The position numbers and the translations under genes were made by a program. Below, piece after piece: positions 1-9,479 of a stretch of 64,000 nucleotides of DNA. Origin of the DNA: Nitrosospira multiformis (GTDB lineage: Bacteria; Pseudomonadota; Gammaproteobacteria; Burkholderiales; Nitrosomonadaceae); assembly GCF_003050865.1 (NCBI RefSeq), contig NZ_QAOK01000004.1, positions 1 to 64,000 on the forward strand. Reading direction: 5' to 3'. Within the stretch, counting starts at the first letter, position 1, and each line of letters begins with the position of its first letter. A model generated the notes under the pieces. It was not told the DNA's origin. It did not search any database and worked only from the letters and a program-made list of their open reading frames with translations.

Positions 1-2
1 CA

Positions 3-95
3 GAAACCGACCTGAACGAGAGCATCAAGCAGGGCAAGATGGTGCTCAAGCCCGAAAAGAAGGATGACGACGAGGAAGAGGAAGACGAGGAGTAA
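3..95 (+). CDS. 3' end of unidentified protein with acidic tail (partial)
   Basis: The window opens inside a reading frame that runs from base 3 to a TAA at 93-95. Only the last 30 residues are visible. They contain a basic patch (KMVLKPEKK) followed by an almost uninterrupted run of Asp and Glu. No family can be named from this tail. In related genomes the neighbourhood of pst often holds phosphate or polyphosphate genes, but nothing here proves such a role. The frame is convincing only because it is open to the window edge and ends cleanly before an intergenic region. Confidence 0.55.
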   Translation, partial: ETDLNESIKQGKMVLKPEKKDDDEEEEDEE

Positions 96-419
96 GCCGG
101 AATCGGCAGAAAGAACTGCAGTGCGTTCTTTGCTACTGTAATTACCGATCCGGTTTATACTATCTCCTTGCTTCTGCTGTTTTCGCTGGATTCCAGGCTG
201 AATCCAGCGAAAACACCCTGCTGTCTGCTATGCTTCACGCTTAATCAGTTCAGCCTGAATTTCCTGATCGAGAATTCGATTTCTGTCGTTACGGTTTATT
301 CTCAGGACGCTGCACTTATATTGCATGTGACAGTGTCCGGGATTTACCCTCGATAGCCTAATCACTGAATGATCTTCTGGCTCGCCGTAGGGAGAGGCGG
401 ATTTCTTGTGTGTGAATGG
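96..419. other. intergenic region upstream of pstC
   Basis: This stretch holds no convincing gene. A 62-codon frame at 168-356 has no ribosome binding site and no recognisable sequence. The region leads into the Pho box at 420 and probably carries the end of the upstream transcript. Confidence 0.5.
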
Positions 420-440
420 TTGTCACGAAACTGTAACATT
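420..440 (+). promoter_or_regulatory. Pho box (PhoB-binding site) of the pst operon
   Basis: Two direct half-sites, TTGTCAC at 420 and CTGTAAC at 431, are exactly 11 bp apart. This matches the PhoB consensus of CTGTCAT-like repeats with an 11-bp period. A TACTAT -10-like hexamer follows at 448-453, close to the spacing seen at PhoB-activated promoters where the box replaces the -35. A transcript starting near 460 excludes the most upstream possible pstC start and supports GTG 495. PhoB itself is not in the window. Confidence 0.75.
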
Positions 441-494
441 TCCATCATACTATTTAGGCCCTCCCAATGGTCTCACTTCAAGGTGCAGTTCCCG

Positions 495-1427
495 GTGACA
501 GCGCGCCGCTCCGATAATACTTCCGACTCCAGTGCACTTGGATATAACTATCGCCGTCATCTGAGTGAGCGTTTTATTGAAGCTTTGCTTTTTTTGACGG
601 CATTCGTTTCCGTCGCCATTACCCTTGCGATCGTCGCGATGCTGGTCACGGAATCCCTTTCATTTTTCGAGCATGTATCTCTCTGGGAATTTCTTACCGA
701 CACGCAATGGACGCCTCTGTTCGATAATGCGCATTACGGTATACTTCCACTTGTTTCCGGCACCGTAGTAAGCTCTGCTGTAGCCTTGCTCGTTGCTATC
801 CCAATGGGCTCCATCACGGCCATCTATCTATCCGAGTTTGCGCCTTTCACCGTCCGTGAGGTGGCCAAGCCCTGTCTTGAACTGCTGGGGGGCGTGCCAA
901 CAGTTGTATACGGTTACTTTGCATTGCTGTTTGTTACGCCTCTATTGCAGAAAATTTTTCCGGAATTACCCGGTTTCAGTCTTCTTTCGGCAGGGCTGGT
1001 GATGGGTATCATGATCATTCCCTACGTAAGCTCCATGGCGGAAGATGCGATGCGCGCGGTACCCATGCATCTGCGGGAAGGCTCTTATGCAATGGGTGCG
1101 ACCCGGTTCCAGACGGCTGTTCGCGTGGTAATGCCAGGAGCATTCTCGGGCATTGCCGCAGCTTATATTCTGGGTATTTCCCGGGCAGTGGGGGAAACGA
1201 TGGTGGTTGCGATAGCAGCGGGAATGCAGCCAAATCTCACGTGGAATCCGATGGAACCTGCCGCTACCATCACCGCTTATATCGTTCAGGTAAGCCTGGG
1301 CGATCTGCCGCATGGCAGTATCGGATACCAGACTATCTTTGCAGCGGGATTGACCCTGCTGCTTATAACGCTGGTATTCAATATTATCGGGCATCTTCTG
1401 CGCAAGCGCTTCCGCGAAGTATATTGA
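495..1427 (+). CDS. pstC: phosphate ABC transporter permease PstC
   Basis: PstC is one of two inner-membrane permease subunits of the high-affinity phosphate importer PstSCAB. The protein has a short cytoplasmic N-terminus followed by about six hydrophobic segments, and the EAA-type loop (YAMGATRFQTAVRVVMPGA) that docks onto PstB. The open frame extends back to 369, but the Pho box and its -10 lie inside that extension. The start is placed at GTG 495, preceded by AAGGTG nine bases upstream, which gives 310 residues, the usual PstC size. GTG 483 is an alternative. pstA and pstB follow on the same strand. No pstS precedes it, which is unusual for a pst operon. Confidence 0.93.
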   Translation: MTARRSDNTSDSSALGYNYRRHLSERFIEALLFLTAFVSVAITLAIVAMLVTESLSFFEHVSLWEFLTDTQWTPLFDNAHYGILPLVSGTVVSSAVALLVAIPMGSITAIYLSEFAPFTVREVAKPCLELLGGVPTVVYGYFALLFVTPLLQKIFPELPGFSLLSAGLVMGIMIIPYVSSMAEDAMRAVPMHLREGSYAMGATRFQTAVRVVMPGAFSGIAAAYILGISRAVGETMVVAIAAGMQPNLTWNPMEPAATITAYIVQVSLGDLPHGSIGYQTIFAAGLTLLLITLVFNIIGHLLRKRFREVY

Positions 1428-1540
1428 AGCATGTTTCGAATCCTGTTTCCATGACCAGCTCGTTTCATTTCTAAAATTCCGTAGGTGGTTCCTGTTGAAT
1501 CAAGCTCCCCGGTTTCCATTCCCTTTGCGAGAAGGTACCC

Positions 1541-2460
1541 ATGAGTGACGCTCGAAATCTGAGGGAGATCCGCGCTATCATCGCCCGGCACAAGCTGGGG
1601 GATATGATCTTCCTTGTTACCGGTTTGCTTGTGCTGATGATTGCCGTACTTACGTTCATCGCCTTATTCTCGCACATGCTCATTGACGGCCTTCCTCGCT
1701 TGTCCTGGGATTTCTTTACATCCTTCCCCTCGCGGCGTCCAGGATCGGCAGGCATACTCTCCGCCTGGGTGGGGACCACTCTTGTAATGATAGTGACAGC
1801 CGCGGCAGCGGTGCCTCTGGGGATTGGAGCAGGCATCTATCTGGAAGAATATGCCCCTAAAAATATTCTTACCGAGATCATCGAGATCAATGTGACCAAC
1901 CTTGCCGGCGTGCCATCGATTATCTACGGGCTTCTGGCGCTGAGCCTGTTTGTTCACCAGCTTGGATTCGGCCAGAGCATTCTCTCCGCGGGACTTGCGC
2001 TGGCTTTGCTGATCCTCCCGATCGTCATCGTTGCGACCCGGGAAGCGATACGCGCCATCCCGGTCACCATACGTGAAGGCGCCTATGCGCTGGGTGCAAC
2101 CAAATGGCAAACTGTTTCTGACCATCTTCTGCCTTATTCCGCAGCCGGGATTCTCACCGGCATCATAATCGGCCTTGCGCGTGCAATTGGAGAAACGGCT
2201 CCCATTATCACCATCGGTGCCTTGACCTTTATTGCTTTCCTACCGCCATCCCCCTTCAAGGAGGAGTTTCCTTATATTTCCTTCGAATGGCTGATGGCGC
2301 CATTTACTGTCATGCCTATCCAGATGTTCAACTGGGTATCGCGCCCGGAAGAAGCGTTTCAGGTGAACGCAGCCGCGGCTGGCTTGGTACTGGTGGTAAT
2401 GACTCTCACAATGAATGCGCTCGCGATCTATCTCCGCTACCGGATGCGCAAGAATCTCAA

Positions 2461-2467
<7 letters not shown>
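1541..2467 (+). CDS. pstA: phosphate ABC transporter permease PstA
   Basis: PstA is the second permease subunit and pairs with PstC in the inner membrane. Its 308 residues include an N-terminal membrane segment, the [15 protein letters not shown] region typical of PstA, and the cytoplasmic coupling loop ([19 protein letters not shown]). ATG 1541 is preceded by GAGAAGG. A gap of 113 bases separates it from pstC, with no terminator visible. Its last codons overlap the start of pstB, so the two are probably translationally coupled. Confidence 0.95.
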
Positions 2468-3270
<803 letters not shown>

Positions 3271-3479
3271 GGAGTGCTTCAGCCAACTTTTCCCTTTTTC
3301 CCCTTTTCAGCTGCCGGGAAATTTTTATTCATTCAGCCGTAAGGCTTTTCTGCCTGAAAAATCCTGGCTTGCAGGAATACCTATCTGGCCAGCGGTTCAA
3401 AGCTTGACGCAGCCCCCGATTGACCCCGTATCCATTCACAGGTAACATTCGCAGCTTTCAAGTTAAAGGCGAATCCTTC

Positions 3480-4241
3480 ATGGCTATACGTTCCAGGCTG
3501 GTTGCGGGTAACTGGAAAATGCACGGCGGAACGCTGCAGAACCGGGATTTGCTAAATGCAGTTCTTGCTGAGACGGCAGACCTGAGCGGAGTCGAGTTGG
3601 CGGTATGCGTACCTTATCCTTACTTACCCCAGGTGCAATCGATTCTGGAAGGTACACACGTTTCCTGGGGTGCCCAGAACGTGAGCCAGCACGAAAAAGG
3701 CGCCTATACCGGTGAAGTTTCAGGGCCCATGCTGCTGGATTTTGGCTGTCGCTACGTGATTGTCGGTCACTCCGAGCGGCGGGCGCTGTATGTTGAGGAT
3801 AGCCACACCGTAGCGCTCAAATTCAAGGCGGCACAAGGCGTCGGCCTGATACCTATTTTATGTGTTGGTGAAACTCTCGAGCAGCGGGAGGCCGGGATTA
3901 CGGAGCAGGTTGTGGCAGAGCAACTGGATGCGGTGGTGAAGTCGGCGGGGATAAATGCCTTGGGCGCGGCGGTGCTGGCTTATGAACCGGTGTGGGCCAT
4001 TGGCACCGGCAAGACCGCGAGCCCCGATCAGGCTCAGGAGGTACATTCGTTTATTCGCGGCAGAATTGCTGCCGACGCAGCGGAAGTAGCTGAGGGATTG
4101 AAAATTCTTTATGGCGGCAGTGTCAAGGCGGCCAACGCCACTGAGCTATTCGCCATGCCTGACATTGACGGTGGATTGATTGGCGGCGCTTCGCTCGTTG
4201 CCGAAGAATTTATCGCGATTGCCCAGGCCGCGAAAGATTAA
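3480..4241 (+). CDS. tpiA: triosephosphate isomerase
   Basis: TpiA interconverts dihydroxyacetone phosphate and glyceraldehyde 3-phosphate in glycolysis, gluconeogenesis and, in autotrophs, the Calvin cycle. The catalytic residues are visible: Lys13 in GNWKMHG, His97 in VGHSERR, and Glu169 in AYEPVWAIGTG. The phosphate-binding GGSVKAAN loop lies near the C-terminus. ATG 3480 gives 253 residues, the normal length; an in-frame extension back to 3420 lacks family similarity. secG follows 17 bases later, an arrangement common in Betaproteobacteria. Confidence 0.96.
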   Translation: MAIRSRLVAGNWKMHGGTLQNRDLLNAVLAETADLSGVELAVCVPYPYLPQVQSILEGTHVSWGAQNVSQHEKGAYTGEVSGPMLLDFGCRYVIVGHSERRALYVEDSHTVALKFKAAQGVGLIPILCVGETLEQREAGITEQVVAEQLDAVVKSAGINALGAAVLAYEPVWAIGTGKTASPDQAQEVHSFIRGRIAADAAEVAEGLKILYGGSVKAANATELFAMPDIDGGLIGGASLVAEEFIAIAQAAKD

Positions 4242-4258
4242 TTCTTATTGGAGCAACT

Positions 4259-4612
4259 TTGGAAACACTGATCTGGATACTACATGTCTTGTCCGCAGTG
4301 GGCGTAATCGTCCTGGTTCTGCTGCAGCACGGCAAAGGTGCGGATATGGGCGCGGCTTTTGGCAGTGGCTCGTCAGGAAGTTTGTTTGGCGCCAGTGGTT
4401 CCGCGAACTTCCTCAGCCGGACGACAGGCGTTCTGGCTGCCGTATTTTTCATGACCAGCCTTGGCCTGACCTACCTTTCCACCAACAGGAGCGAGAGTGG
4501 AGGAGTGATGGACAAAGCTGTGCCGATTCAATCTGTCAAGCCCGTAGAGCCTGCTCCGGCAGCGCCTGCAGCAGAAGAGGGACCTTCCAAGGCAACAGAA
4601 ATACCTGAGTAA
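4259..4612 (+). CDS. secG: preprotein translocase subunit SecG
   Basis: SecG is the small accessory subunit of the SecYEG protein-export channel. The 117-residue protein has two membrane segments. Between them lies the family hallmark: a Gly-rich loop with GADMGAAFGSGSSGSLFG. The start appears to be TTG 4259, preceded by GGAG at a good distance; no ATG or GTG gives the first membrane helix. The C-terminal 30 residues are a Pro/Ala/Glu-rich tail, as is common in proteobacterial SecG. It sits between tpiA and tRNA-Leu. Confidence 0.93.
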   Translation: METLIWILHVLSAVGVIVLVLLQHGKGADMGAAFGSGSSGSLFGASGSANFLSRTTGVLAAVFFMTSLGLTYLSTNRSESGGVMDKAVPIQSVKPVEPAPAAPAAEEGPSKATEIPE

Positions 4613-4709
4613 GTTAATGCTGAGCTAATTGAACAACCGGCTGGAATTGTGTTCTAACCAGATTACGTTCCGACCCGGTGTTCAAATTAAACGGCATTCA
4701 AATTAAGCT

Positions 4710-4794
4710 GCCGACGTGGTGGAATTGGTAGACACGCCGTCTTGAGGGGGCGGTGGCGAAAGCTGTGCGAGTTCGAGTCTCGCCGTCGGCACCA
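4710..4794 (+). tRNA. tRNA-Leu (anticodon GAG)
   Basis: The acceptor arms GCCGACG (4710-4716) and CGTCGGC (4784-4790) pair perfectly. They are followed by a discriminator A and an encoded CCA (4792-4794). The D arm carries GGTGGAATTGGTAGACAC, and the T arm carries the GTTCGAGTC loop. The anticodon stem CCGTC/GGCGG closes the loop TTGAGGG, placing GAG at 4744-4746. The long variable arm is expected for class II tRNA-Leu. The position between secG and nuoA is conserved in Betaproteobacteria. Confidence 0.97.
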
Positions 4795-4899
4795 TTTACA
4801 GCAACAGGACTGAGCATCAGGCAAGCAGGAATACCGACAAAGGTATATAAATGTTACCTGGAAACAAGTCTTATATTTGTTCGATAGCTAACACATCAC

Positions 4900-5256
4900 A
4901 TGCTCGAAAACTATTTTCCTATTCTGTTGTTTATCCTGCTTGGCCTTGCCATAGGGGCTTTGGCAATGGGATTTGGCTGGCTGTTCGGTCCCAATCGTCC
5001 AGATAGCGAGAAACTGTCTCCATATGAATGCGGATTTGAGGCGTTTGAAGACGCCCGCATGAAATTCGACGTGCGCTACTATCTGGTAGCCATTCTGTTT
5101 ATTCTGTTCGATCTGGAGATAGCGTTCCTGTTCCCATGGGCAGTGGTATTGAATGAAATCGGCCTGTTCGGTTTTATTGCAATGATGGTTTTTCTCGGCA
5201 TCCTTGTCGTCGGCTTCATTTACGAGTGGACGAAGGGCGCTCTGGAGTGGGATTGA
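4900..5256 (+). CDS. nuoA: NADH-quinone oxidoreductase subunit A
   Basis: NuoA is a small membrane subunit of complex I near the quinone site. The 118 residues contain three hydrophobic segments and the conserved loop [20 protein letters not shown], whose Cys is exposed in the family. The charged [11 protein letters not shown] segment is also characteristic. It is the first gene of the 14-gene nuo operon, 105 bases after the tRNA gene. nuoB begins five bases after its stop codon. Confidence 0.96.
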   Translation: MLENYFPILLFILLGLAIGALAMGFGWLFGPNRPDSEKLSPYECGFEAFEDARMKFDVRYYLVAILFILFDLEIAFLFPWAVVLNEIGLFGFIAMMVFLGILVVGFIYEWTKGALEWD

Positions 5257-5260
5257 GGCC

Positions 5261-5737
5261 ATGAGTACGAATGGAGTAATGGAAAAAGGCTTTGTCACTA
5301 CAAGCCTCGACTCGGTCATCAACTGGGGGCGTACCGGCTCGATGTGGCCGATGACTTTTGGCCTGGCATGCTGCGCCGTCGAAATGATGCAGGCAGGCGC
5401 ATCCCGTTACGATCTTGACCGCTTTGGAATTGTGTTTCGTCCCAGTCCGCGTCAGTCGGACGTCATGATTGTTGCCGGAACCCTTTGCAATAAAATGGCG
5501 CCTGCTCTCCGCAAGGTATATGACCAGATGGCAGAGCCGCGCTGGGTGATATCCATGGGCTCCTGCGCCAATGGCGGCGGTTATTATCATTACTCCTACT
5601 CGGTGGTGCGCGGATGTGACCGTATCGTCCCGGTCGATATTTATGTCCCTGGTTGCCCGCCTACCGCGGAAGCCCTGTTGTACGGCATTATCCAGCTCCA
5701 GAACAAGATCCACCGCACCAATACCATCGCTCGTTAG
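5261..5737 (+). CDS. nuoB: NADH-quinone oxidoreductase subunit B
   Basis: NuoB carries cluster N2, the last iron-sulfur centre before ubiquinone. The four ligands are visible: tandem Cys37-Cys38 (LACCAVEMM), Cys102 ([10 protein letters not shown]) and Cys132 ([11 protein letters not shown]). ATG 5261 gives 158 residues, the usual size; the frame is open further back, inside nuoA. The neighbours nuoA and nuoC are spaced by only a few bases, so all are likely on one transcript. Confidence 0.97.
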   Translation: MSTNGVMEKGFVTTSLDSVINWGRTGSMWPMTFGLACCAVEMMQAGASRYDLDRFGIVFRPSPRQSDVMIVAGTLCNKMAPALRKVYDQMAEPRWVISMGSCANGGGYYHYSYSVVRGCDRIVPVDIYVPGCPPTAEALLYGIIQLQNKIHRTNTIAR

Positions 5738-5745
5738 GCTCATCT

Positions 5746-6363
5746 ATGTCGTCCACTCGTCTGGAAACGCTCGCGCTTTGCCTTCAGAATGTGTTGGCGG
5801 ATAAACTTGCCAACATTGATCAGCAACTGGACCAGCTCATCATTACGGTGCTTCCAGCTAACCTGTTGCCGGTGATGAGAGCCTTGCGCGACCATCCCGA
5901 ACTGGGTTTCGAGATGCTCATCGACCTGTGTGGAGTGGATTACTCCATCTATGGGGTAGAGCCCACTTCGGAGCAAGGACGCGAGGGCAAACGCTTCGCT
6001 GTCGTTTATCACCTGCTTTCGATCCGGCATAACCGCAGAGTGCGTGTAAAGGCATTCCCCGAGGATGACCAATTTCCGGTTGTGGATTCGGTAATAGATA
6101 TATGGCCCTCCGCCAACTGGTTTGAACGCGAAGCATTCGATCTTTTTGGCATCGTGTTCACCGGTCACCCCGACCTGCGCCGTATCCTCACAGATTACGG
6201 ATTTATCGGCAATCCATTCCGTAAGGATTTTCCGCTCAGCGGCAACGTGGAGATGCGCTACGATCCCGACCAACAGCGGGTCATCTATCAGCCGGTCACC
6301 ATAGAACCGCGCCAGATCACGCCCCGTGTTATCCGGGAAGAGCATTATGGGGACTCTGAATGA
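5746..6363 (+). CDS. nuoC: NADH-quinone oxidoreductase subunit C
   Basis: NuoC is a hydrophilic subunit of the connecting arm of complex I. ATG 5746, just after the nuoB stop, gives 205 residues. The 30-kDa-subunit signature appears as [20 protein letters not shown], followed by RRILTDYGF and HPFRKDFPL-like text ([11 protein letters not shown]). NuoC and NuoD are separate proteins here, as in mitochondria and most alpha/betaproteobacteria, rather than fused as in Escherichia coli. Confidence 0.96.
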   Translation: MSSTRLETLALCLQNVLADKLANIDQQLDQLIITVLPANLLPVMRALRDHPELGFEMLIDLCGVDYSIYGVEPTSEQGREGKRFAVVYHLLSIRHNRRVRVKAFPEDDQFPVVDSVIDIWPSANWFEREAFDLFGIVFTGHPDLRRILTDYGFIGNPFRKDFPLSGNVEMRYDPDQQRVIYQPVTIEPRQITPRVIREEHYGDSE

Positions 6364-6384
6364 GATTTTTGTGGTCTGTTAACG

Positions 6385-7638
6385 ATGGCTGAGATACGTA
6401 ACTACACGATGAACTTCGGGCCGCAGCATCCAGCCGCCCACGGTGTCTTGCGACTGGTGCTGGAGCTCGACGGAGAAGTCATACAACGCGCCGATCCGCA
6501 CATCGGGCTGCTGCACCGTGCAACGGAAAAGCTTGCCGAATACAAGACATATATCCAGTCAGTCCCTTATATGGACAGATTGGACTATGTCTCCATGATG
6601 TCCAACGAGCACGCGTATGTAATGGCAATCGAGAAGCTGCTTCAGCTCGAAGTGCCAATACGCGCGCAGTATATCCGGGTGATGTTCGACGAAATCACGC
6701 GGATACTCAATCATCTTCTGTGGCTGGGAGCACATGCCCTGGACGTGGGCGCGATGACGGTATTCCTTTACGCATTCCGTGACCGGGAAGACCTGATGGA
6801 TGCTTATGAAGCGGTTTCAGGCGCAAGGATGCACGCAGCCTACTACCGGCCGGGCGGCGTTTATCGGGATTTACCGGATTCGATACCGCAATACAAGGCG
6901 TCGAAAATTCATGACGAAAAAACAATCAAGGCGCGCAACGAGAATCGCCAGGGCTCGCTGCTCGATTTCCTCGAAGATTTCACCAACCGGTTTCCAACGT
7001 ACGTCGATGAGTACGAGACCCTGCTTACCGACAATCGTATCTGGAAACAGCGGCTGGTAGGCATCGGAACGGTTTCTCCCGAACGGGCAATGGCTCTGGG
7101 ATTCACAGGTCCCATGCTGCGCGGGTCCGGGGTCGAGTGGGATCTGCGGAAGAAGCAGCCCTATGAGGTCTACGATCAACTCGACTTCGATATACCTGTC
7201 GGCGTCAATGGAGATTGCTACGACCGGTATCTGGTCCGGATCGAAGAATTCCGGCAATCCAATCGCCTCATCAGGCAATGTATCGATTGGTTGCGCAAGA
7301 ATCCGGGTCCGGTCATAACGGATAACCACAAGGTCGCGCCGCCTTCCCGTGTGAACATGAAGCAGAACATGGAGGAACTGATCCATCATTTCAAGCTTTT
7401 CACTGAAGGATTTCACGTGCCACCCGGTGAAACCTACGCGGCGGTAGAGCACCCGAAAGGGGAATTCGGCATTTACCTGATATCGGATGGCGCCAACATG
7501 CCTTACCGCATGAAAATCCGCGCTCCGGGCTTTGCCCATCTGGCAGCGCTGGACGAAATGTCGCGAGGCCATATGATTGCCGATGTGGTTGCCATCATTG
7601 GTACCCAGGACATTGTGTTTGGTGAAATAGACAGATGA
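6385..7638 (+). CDS. nuoD: NADH-quinone oxidoreductase subunit D
   Basis: NuoD (49-kDa subunit) forms the quinone-binding pocket with NuoB. The N-terminus carries the diagnostic [16 protein letters not shown], with the loop His residues that contact the quinone head group. The middle contains [18 protein letters not shown] and the C-terminus ends in [13 protein letters not shown], the expected family ending. At 417 residues it has the length of an unfused NuoD. It starts 21 bases after nuoC. Confidence 0.97.
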   Translation: MAEIRNYTMNFGPQHPAAHGVLRLVLELDGEVIQRADPHIGLLHRATEKLAEYKTYIQSVPYMDRLDYVSMMSNEHAYVMAIEKLLQLEVPIRAQYIRVMFDEITRILNHLLWLGAHALDVGAMTVFLYAFRDREDLMDAYEAVSGARMHAAYYRPGGVYRDLPDSIPQYKASKIHDEKTIKARNENRQGSLLDFLEDFTNRFPTYVDEYETLLTDNRIWKQRLVGIGTVSPERAMALGFTGPMLRGSGVEWDLRKKQPYEVYDQLDFDIPVGVNGDCYDRYLVRIEEFRQSNRLIRQCIDWLRKNPGPVITDNHKVAPPSRVNMKQNMEELIHHFKLFTEGFHVPPGETYAAVEHPKGEFGIYLISDGANMPYRMKIRAPGFAHLAALDEMSRGHMIADVVAIIGTQDIVFGEIDR

Positions 7639-7665
7639 CACACCGAAGGTGAAACGGCTATCAAC

Positions 7666-8142
7666 ATGCTAAGCGCAGAGTCTCTGAAAAAAATCGACTA
7701 CGAGTTGACCAAATATCCCGCAGACCAGAAGCAATCCGCGGTAATGTCGGCGCTCGCCATCGCCCAGGATGAGAAAGGGTGGCTGACCACCGAAACGATG
7801 GATTTTGTGGCGGAGTACCTGGACATGCCGTCGATCGCCGTATACGAAGTGGCTACTTTCTACAATATGTACAATTTGCAGCCAATCGGAAAATACAAGA
7901 TCACGGTCTGCACGAATCTTCCATGTGCGCTGTCCGGCGCGAACGAGGCAGTCGCCCATTTCCGGGAAAGGTTGGGAATAGGCTTCAACGAGACCACTAC
8001 GGATGGAAAGTTTACCTTGAAAGAAGGGGAATGTATGGGTGCGTGTGGAGATGCGCCGGTTCTCCTGGTCAATAACAAACGCATGTGCAGCTTCATGTCC
8101 AATGACAAGATCGACCAGTTGCTGGAGGATTTGAGCAAATGA
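7666..8142 (+). CDS. nuoE: NADH-quinone oxidoreductase subunit E
   Basis: NuoE is the 24-kDa thioredoxin-like subunit that binds the off-pathway [2Fe-2S] cluster N1a. Its ligands are seen as CTNLPC and, about 36 residues later, CMGAC. The N-terminal helical part ([20 protein letters not shown]) matches the family. The 158-residue frame ends in an ATGA overlap with nuoF, which indicates translational coupling of the two NADH-module subunits. Confidence 0.96.
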   Translation: MLSAESLKKIDYELTKYPADQKQSAVMSALAIAQDEKGWLTTETMDFVAEYLDMPSIAVYEVATFYNMYNLQPIGKYKITVCTNLPCALSGANEAVAHFRERLGIGFNETTTDGKFTLKEGECMGACGDAPVLLVNNKRMCSFMSNDKIDQLLEDLSK

Positions 8143-9416
8143 GCCAGCCTGCGCAGATACTGCTGGCCGGGTTGAGCCCGTCGGATCCCGACGATTGGCG
8201 ACTGAAGAATTACGAACAGCGTGAAGGGTATGTTGCCCTCAGAAAAATCCTGAGCGAGAAAATTCCCCCGGAAAAGATTATCGAGGAGGTAAAGAAATCT
8301 GCCTTGCGAGGTCGTGGGGGTGCCGGTTTTCCGACCGGGCTGAAATGGAGCTTCATGCCCAAGCAGTACGAAGGCGACAAATATCTGGTATGCAATTCCG
8401 ATGAAGGCGAACCTGGTACCTTCAAGGATCGCGACATCATGCGTCACAACCCGCATATGCTGATCGAGGGCATGCTGATCGGAGCCTATGCGATGGGTAT
8501 CAGGGCCGGTTACAACTACGTGCACGGCGAAATCTGGGACGTCTACGAGCGCATGGAAGAGGCAGTGGATGAAGCCCGTGCGGCGGGCTATCTGGGGGAT
8601 AACATCCTCGGTTCCGATTTCAGCTTTCAGTTATACAACCATCATGGCTACGGCGCCTATATCTGCGGCGAGGAAACAGCGCTGCTTGAGTCGCTGGAAG
8701 GCAAAAAAGGTCAACCGCGCTTCAAGCCGCCTTTTCCGGCAAGTTTCGGTCTCTATGGTAAACCGACTACCATCAACAACACGGAGACATTTGCGGCGGT
8801 ACCGTGGATTATCCGCCACGGCGGTGACAAGTTTCTGCAACTGGGTAAGCCAAACAACGGCGGAACTAAGATTTTTTCTGTTTCCGGTCACGTGAACAAG
8901 CCTGGTAATTATGAAGTGCCGCTGGGTACGCCGTTCGCAACCCTGTTGGAGATGGCTGGCGGCATGCGCGGCGGGCGCAAGCTGAAAGGGTGCATTCCAG
9001 GTGGTTCATCCATGCCGGTATTGCCGGGCGATGTCATGATGCAGACCGATATGGACTATGACTCGATTGCCAAGGCGGGATCATTTCTCGGTTCAGGCGC
9101 GGTCATTATCATGGACGATACGACCTGCATGGTCAGGGCACTGGAGCGCTTATCCTATTTTTACTATGAAGAATCCTGCGGCCAGTGTACGCCCTGCCGT
9201 GAAGGCACGGGATGGCTTTACCGTATCGTCCATCGGATCGAAACAGGAAAAGGCCGCCTGGAAGACCTGGATCTGCTCAATAATCTCGCCGACAACATTC
9301 AGGGACGCACGATCTGCGCATTGGGTGACGCGGCTGCCATGCCGGTGCGTGCCATGATTCAGCATTTCCGTGATGAATTTGCGTACCACGTCGAACACAA
9401 GAAATGCCTGGTGTAA
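8139..9416 (+). CDS. nuoF: NADH-quinone oxidoreductase subunit F (NADH/FMN binding)
   Basis: NuoF oxidises NADH with FMN and passes electrons to cluster N3. The NADH/FMN motifs are visible: [16 protein letters not shown] near residue 60, and [13 protein letters not shown]. The N3 ligands are [11 protein letters not shown] plus a later Cys in GRTICALGD. The length is 425 residues, as expected. The start overlaps the nuoE stop by four bases. Confidence 0.97.
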   Translation: MSQPAQILLAGLSPSDPDDWRLKNYEQREGYVALRKILSEKIPPEKIIEEVKKSALRGRGGAGFPTGLKWSFMPKQYEGDKYLVCNSDEGEPGTFKDRDIMRHNPHMLIEGMLIGAYAMGIRAGYNYVHGEIWDVYERMEEAVDEARAAGYLGDNILGSDFSFQLYNHHGYGAYICGEETALLESLEGKKGQPRFKPPFPASFGLYGKPTTINNTETFAAVPWIIRHGGDKFLQLGKPNNGGTKIFSVSGHVNKPGNYEVPLGTPFATLLEMAGGMRGGRKLKGCIPGGSSMPVLPGDVMMQTDMDYDSIAKAGSFLGSGAVIIMDDTTCMVRALERLSYFYYEESCGQCTPCREGTGWLYRIVHRIETGKGRLEDLDLLNNLADNIQGRTICALGDAAAMPVRAMIQHFRDEFAYHVEHKKCLV

Positions 9417-9479
9417 CACGGATGAAGTCATGAGTCTTTTCTTGTTTGCGGCTGCTTGTTGCCCCGGAGCACATACGTA

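Noticed and set aside
168-356. 62-codon frame upstream of pstC
   Set aside because: No ribosome binding site, Cys/Leu-rich random composition, and no family similarity.
4681-4706. TTCAAATTAA direct repeat before tRNA-Leu as an integration site
   Set aside because: Ten bases only, on the 5' side of the tRNA gene, with no integrase or foreign DNA next to it.
6871-7641. 256-codon minus-strand frame opposite nuoD
   Set aside because: Antisense to nuoD with no recognisable motif.
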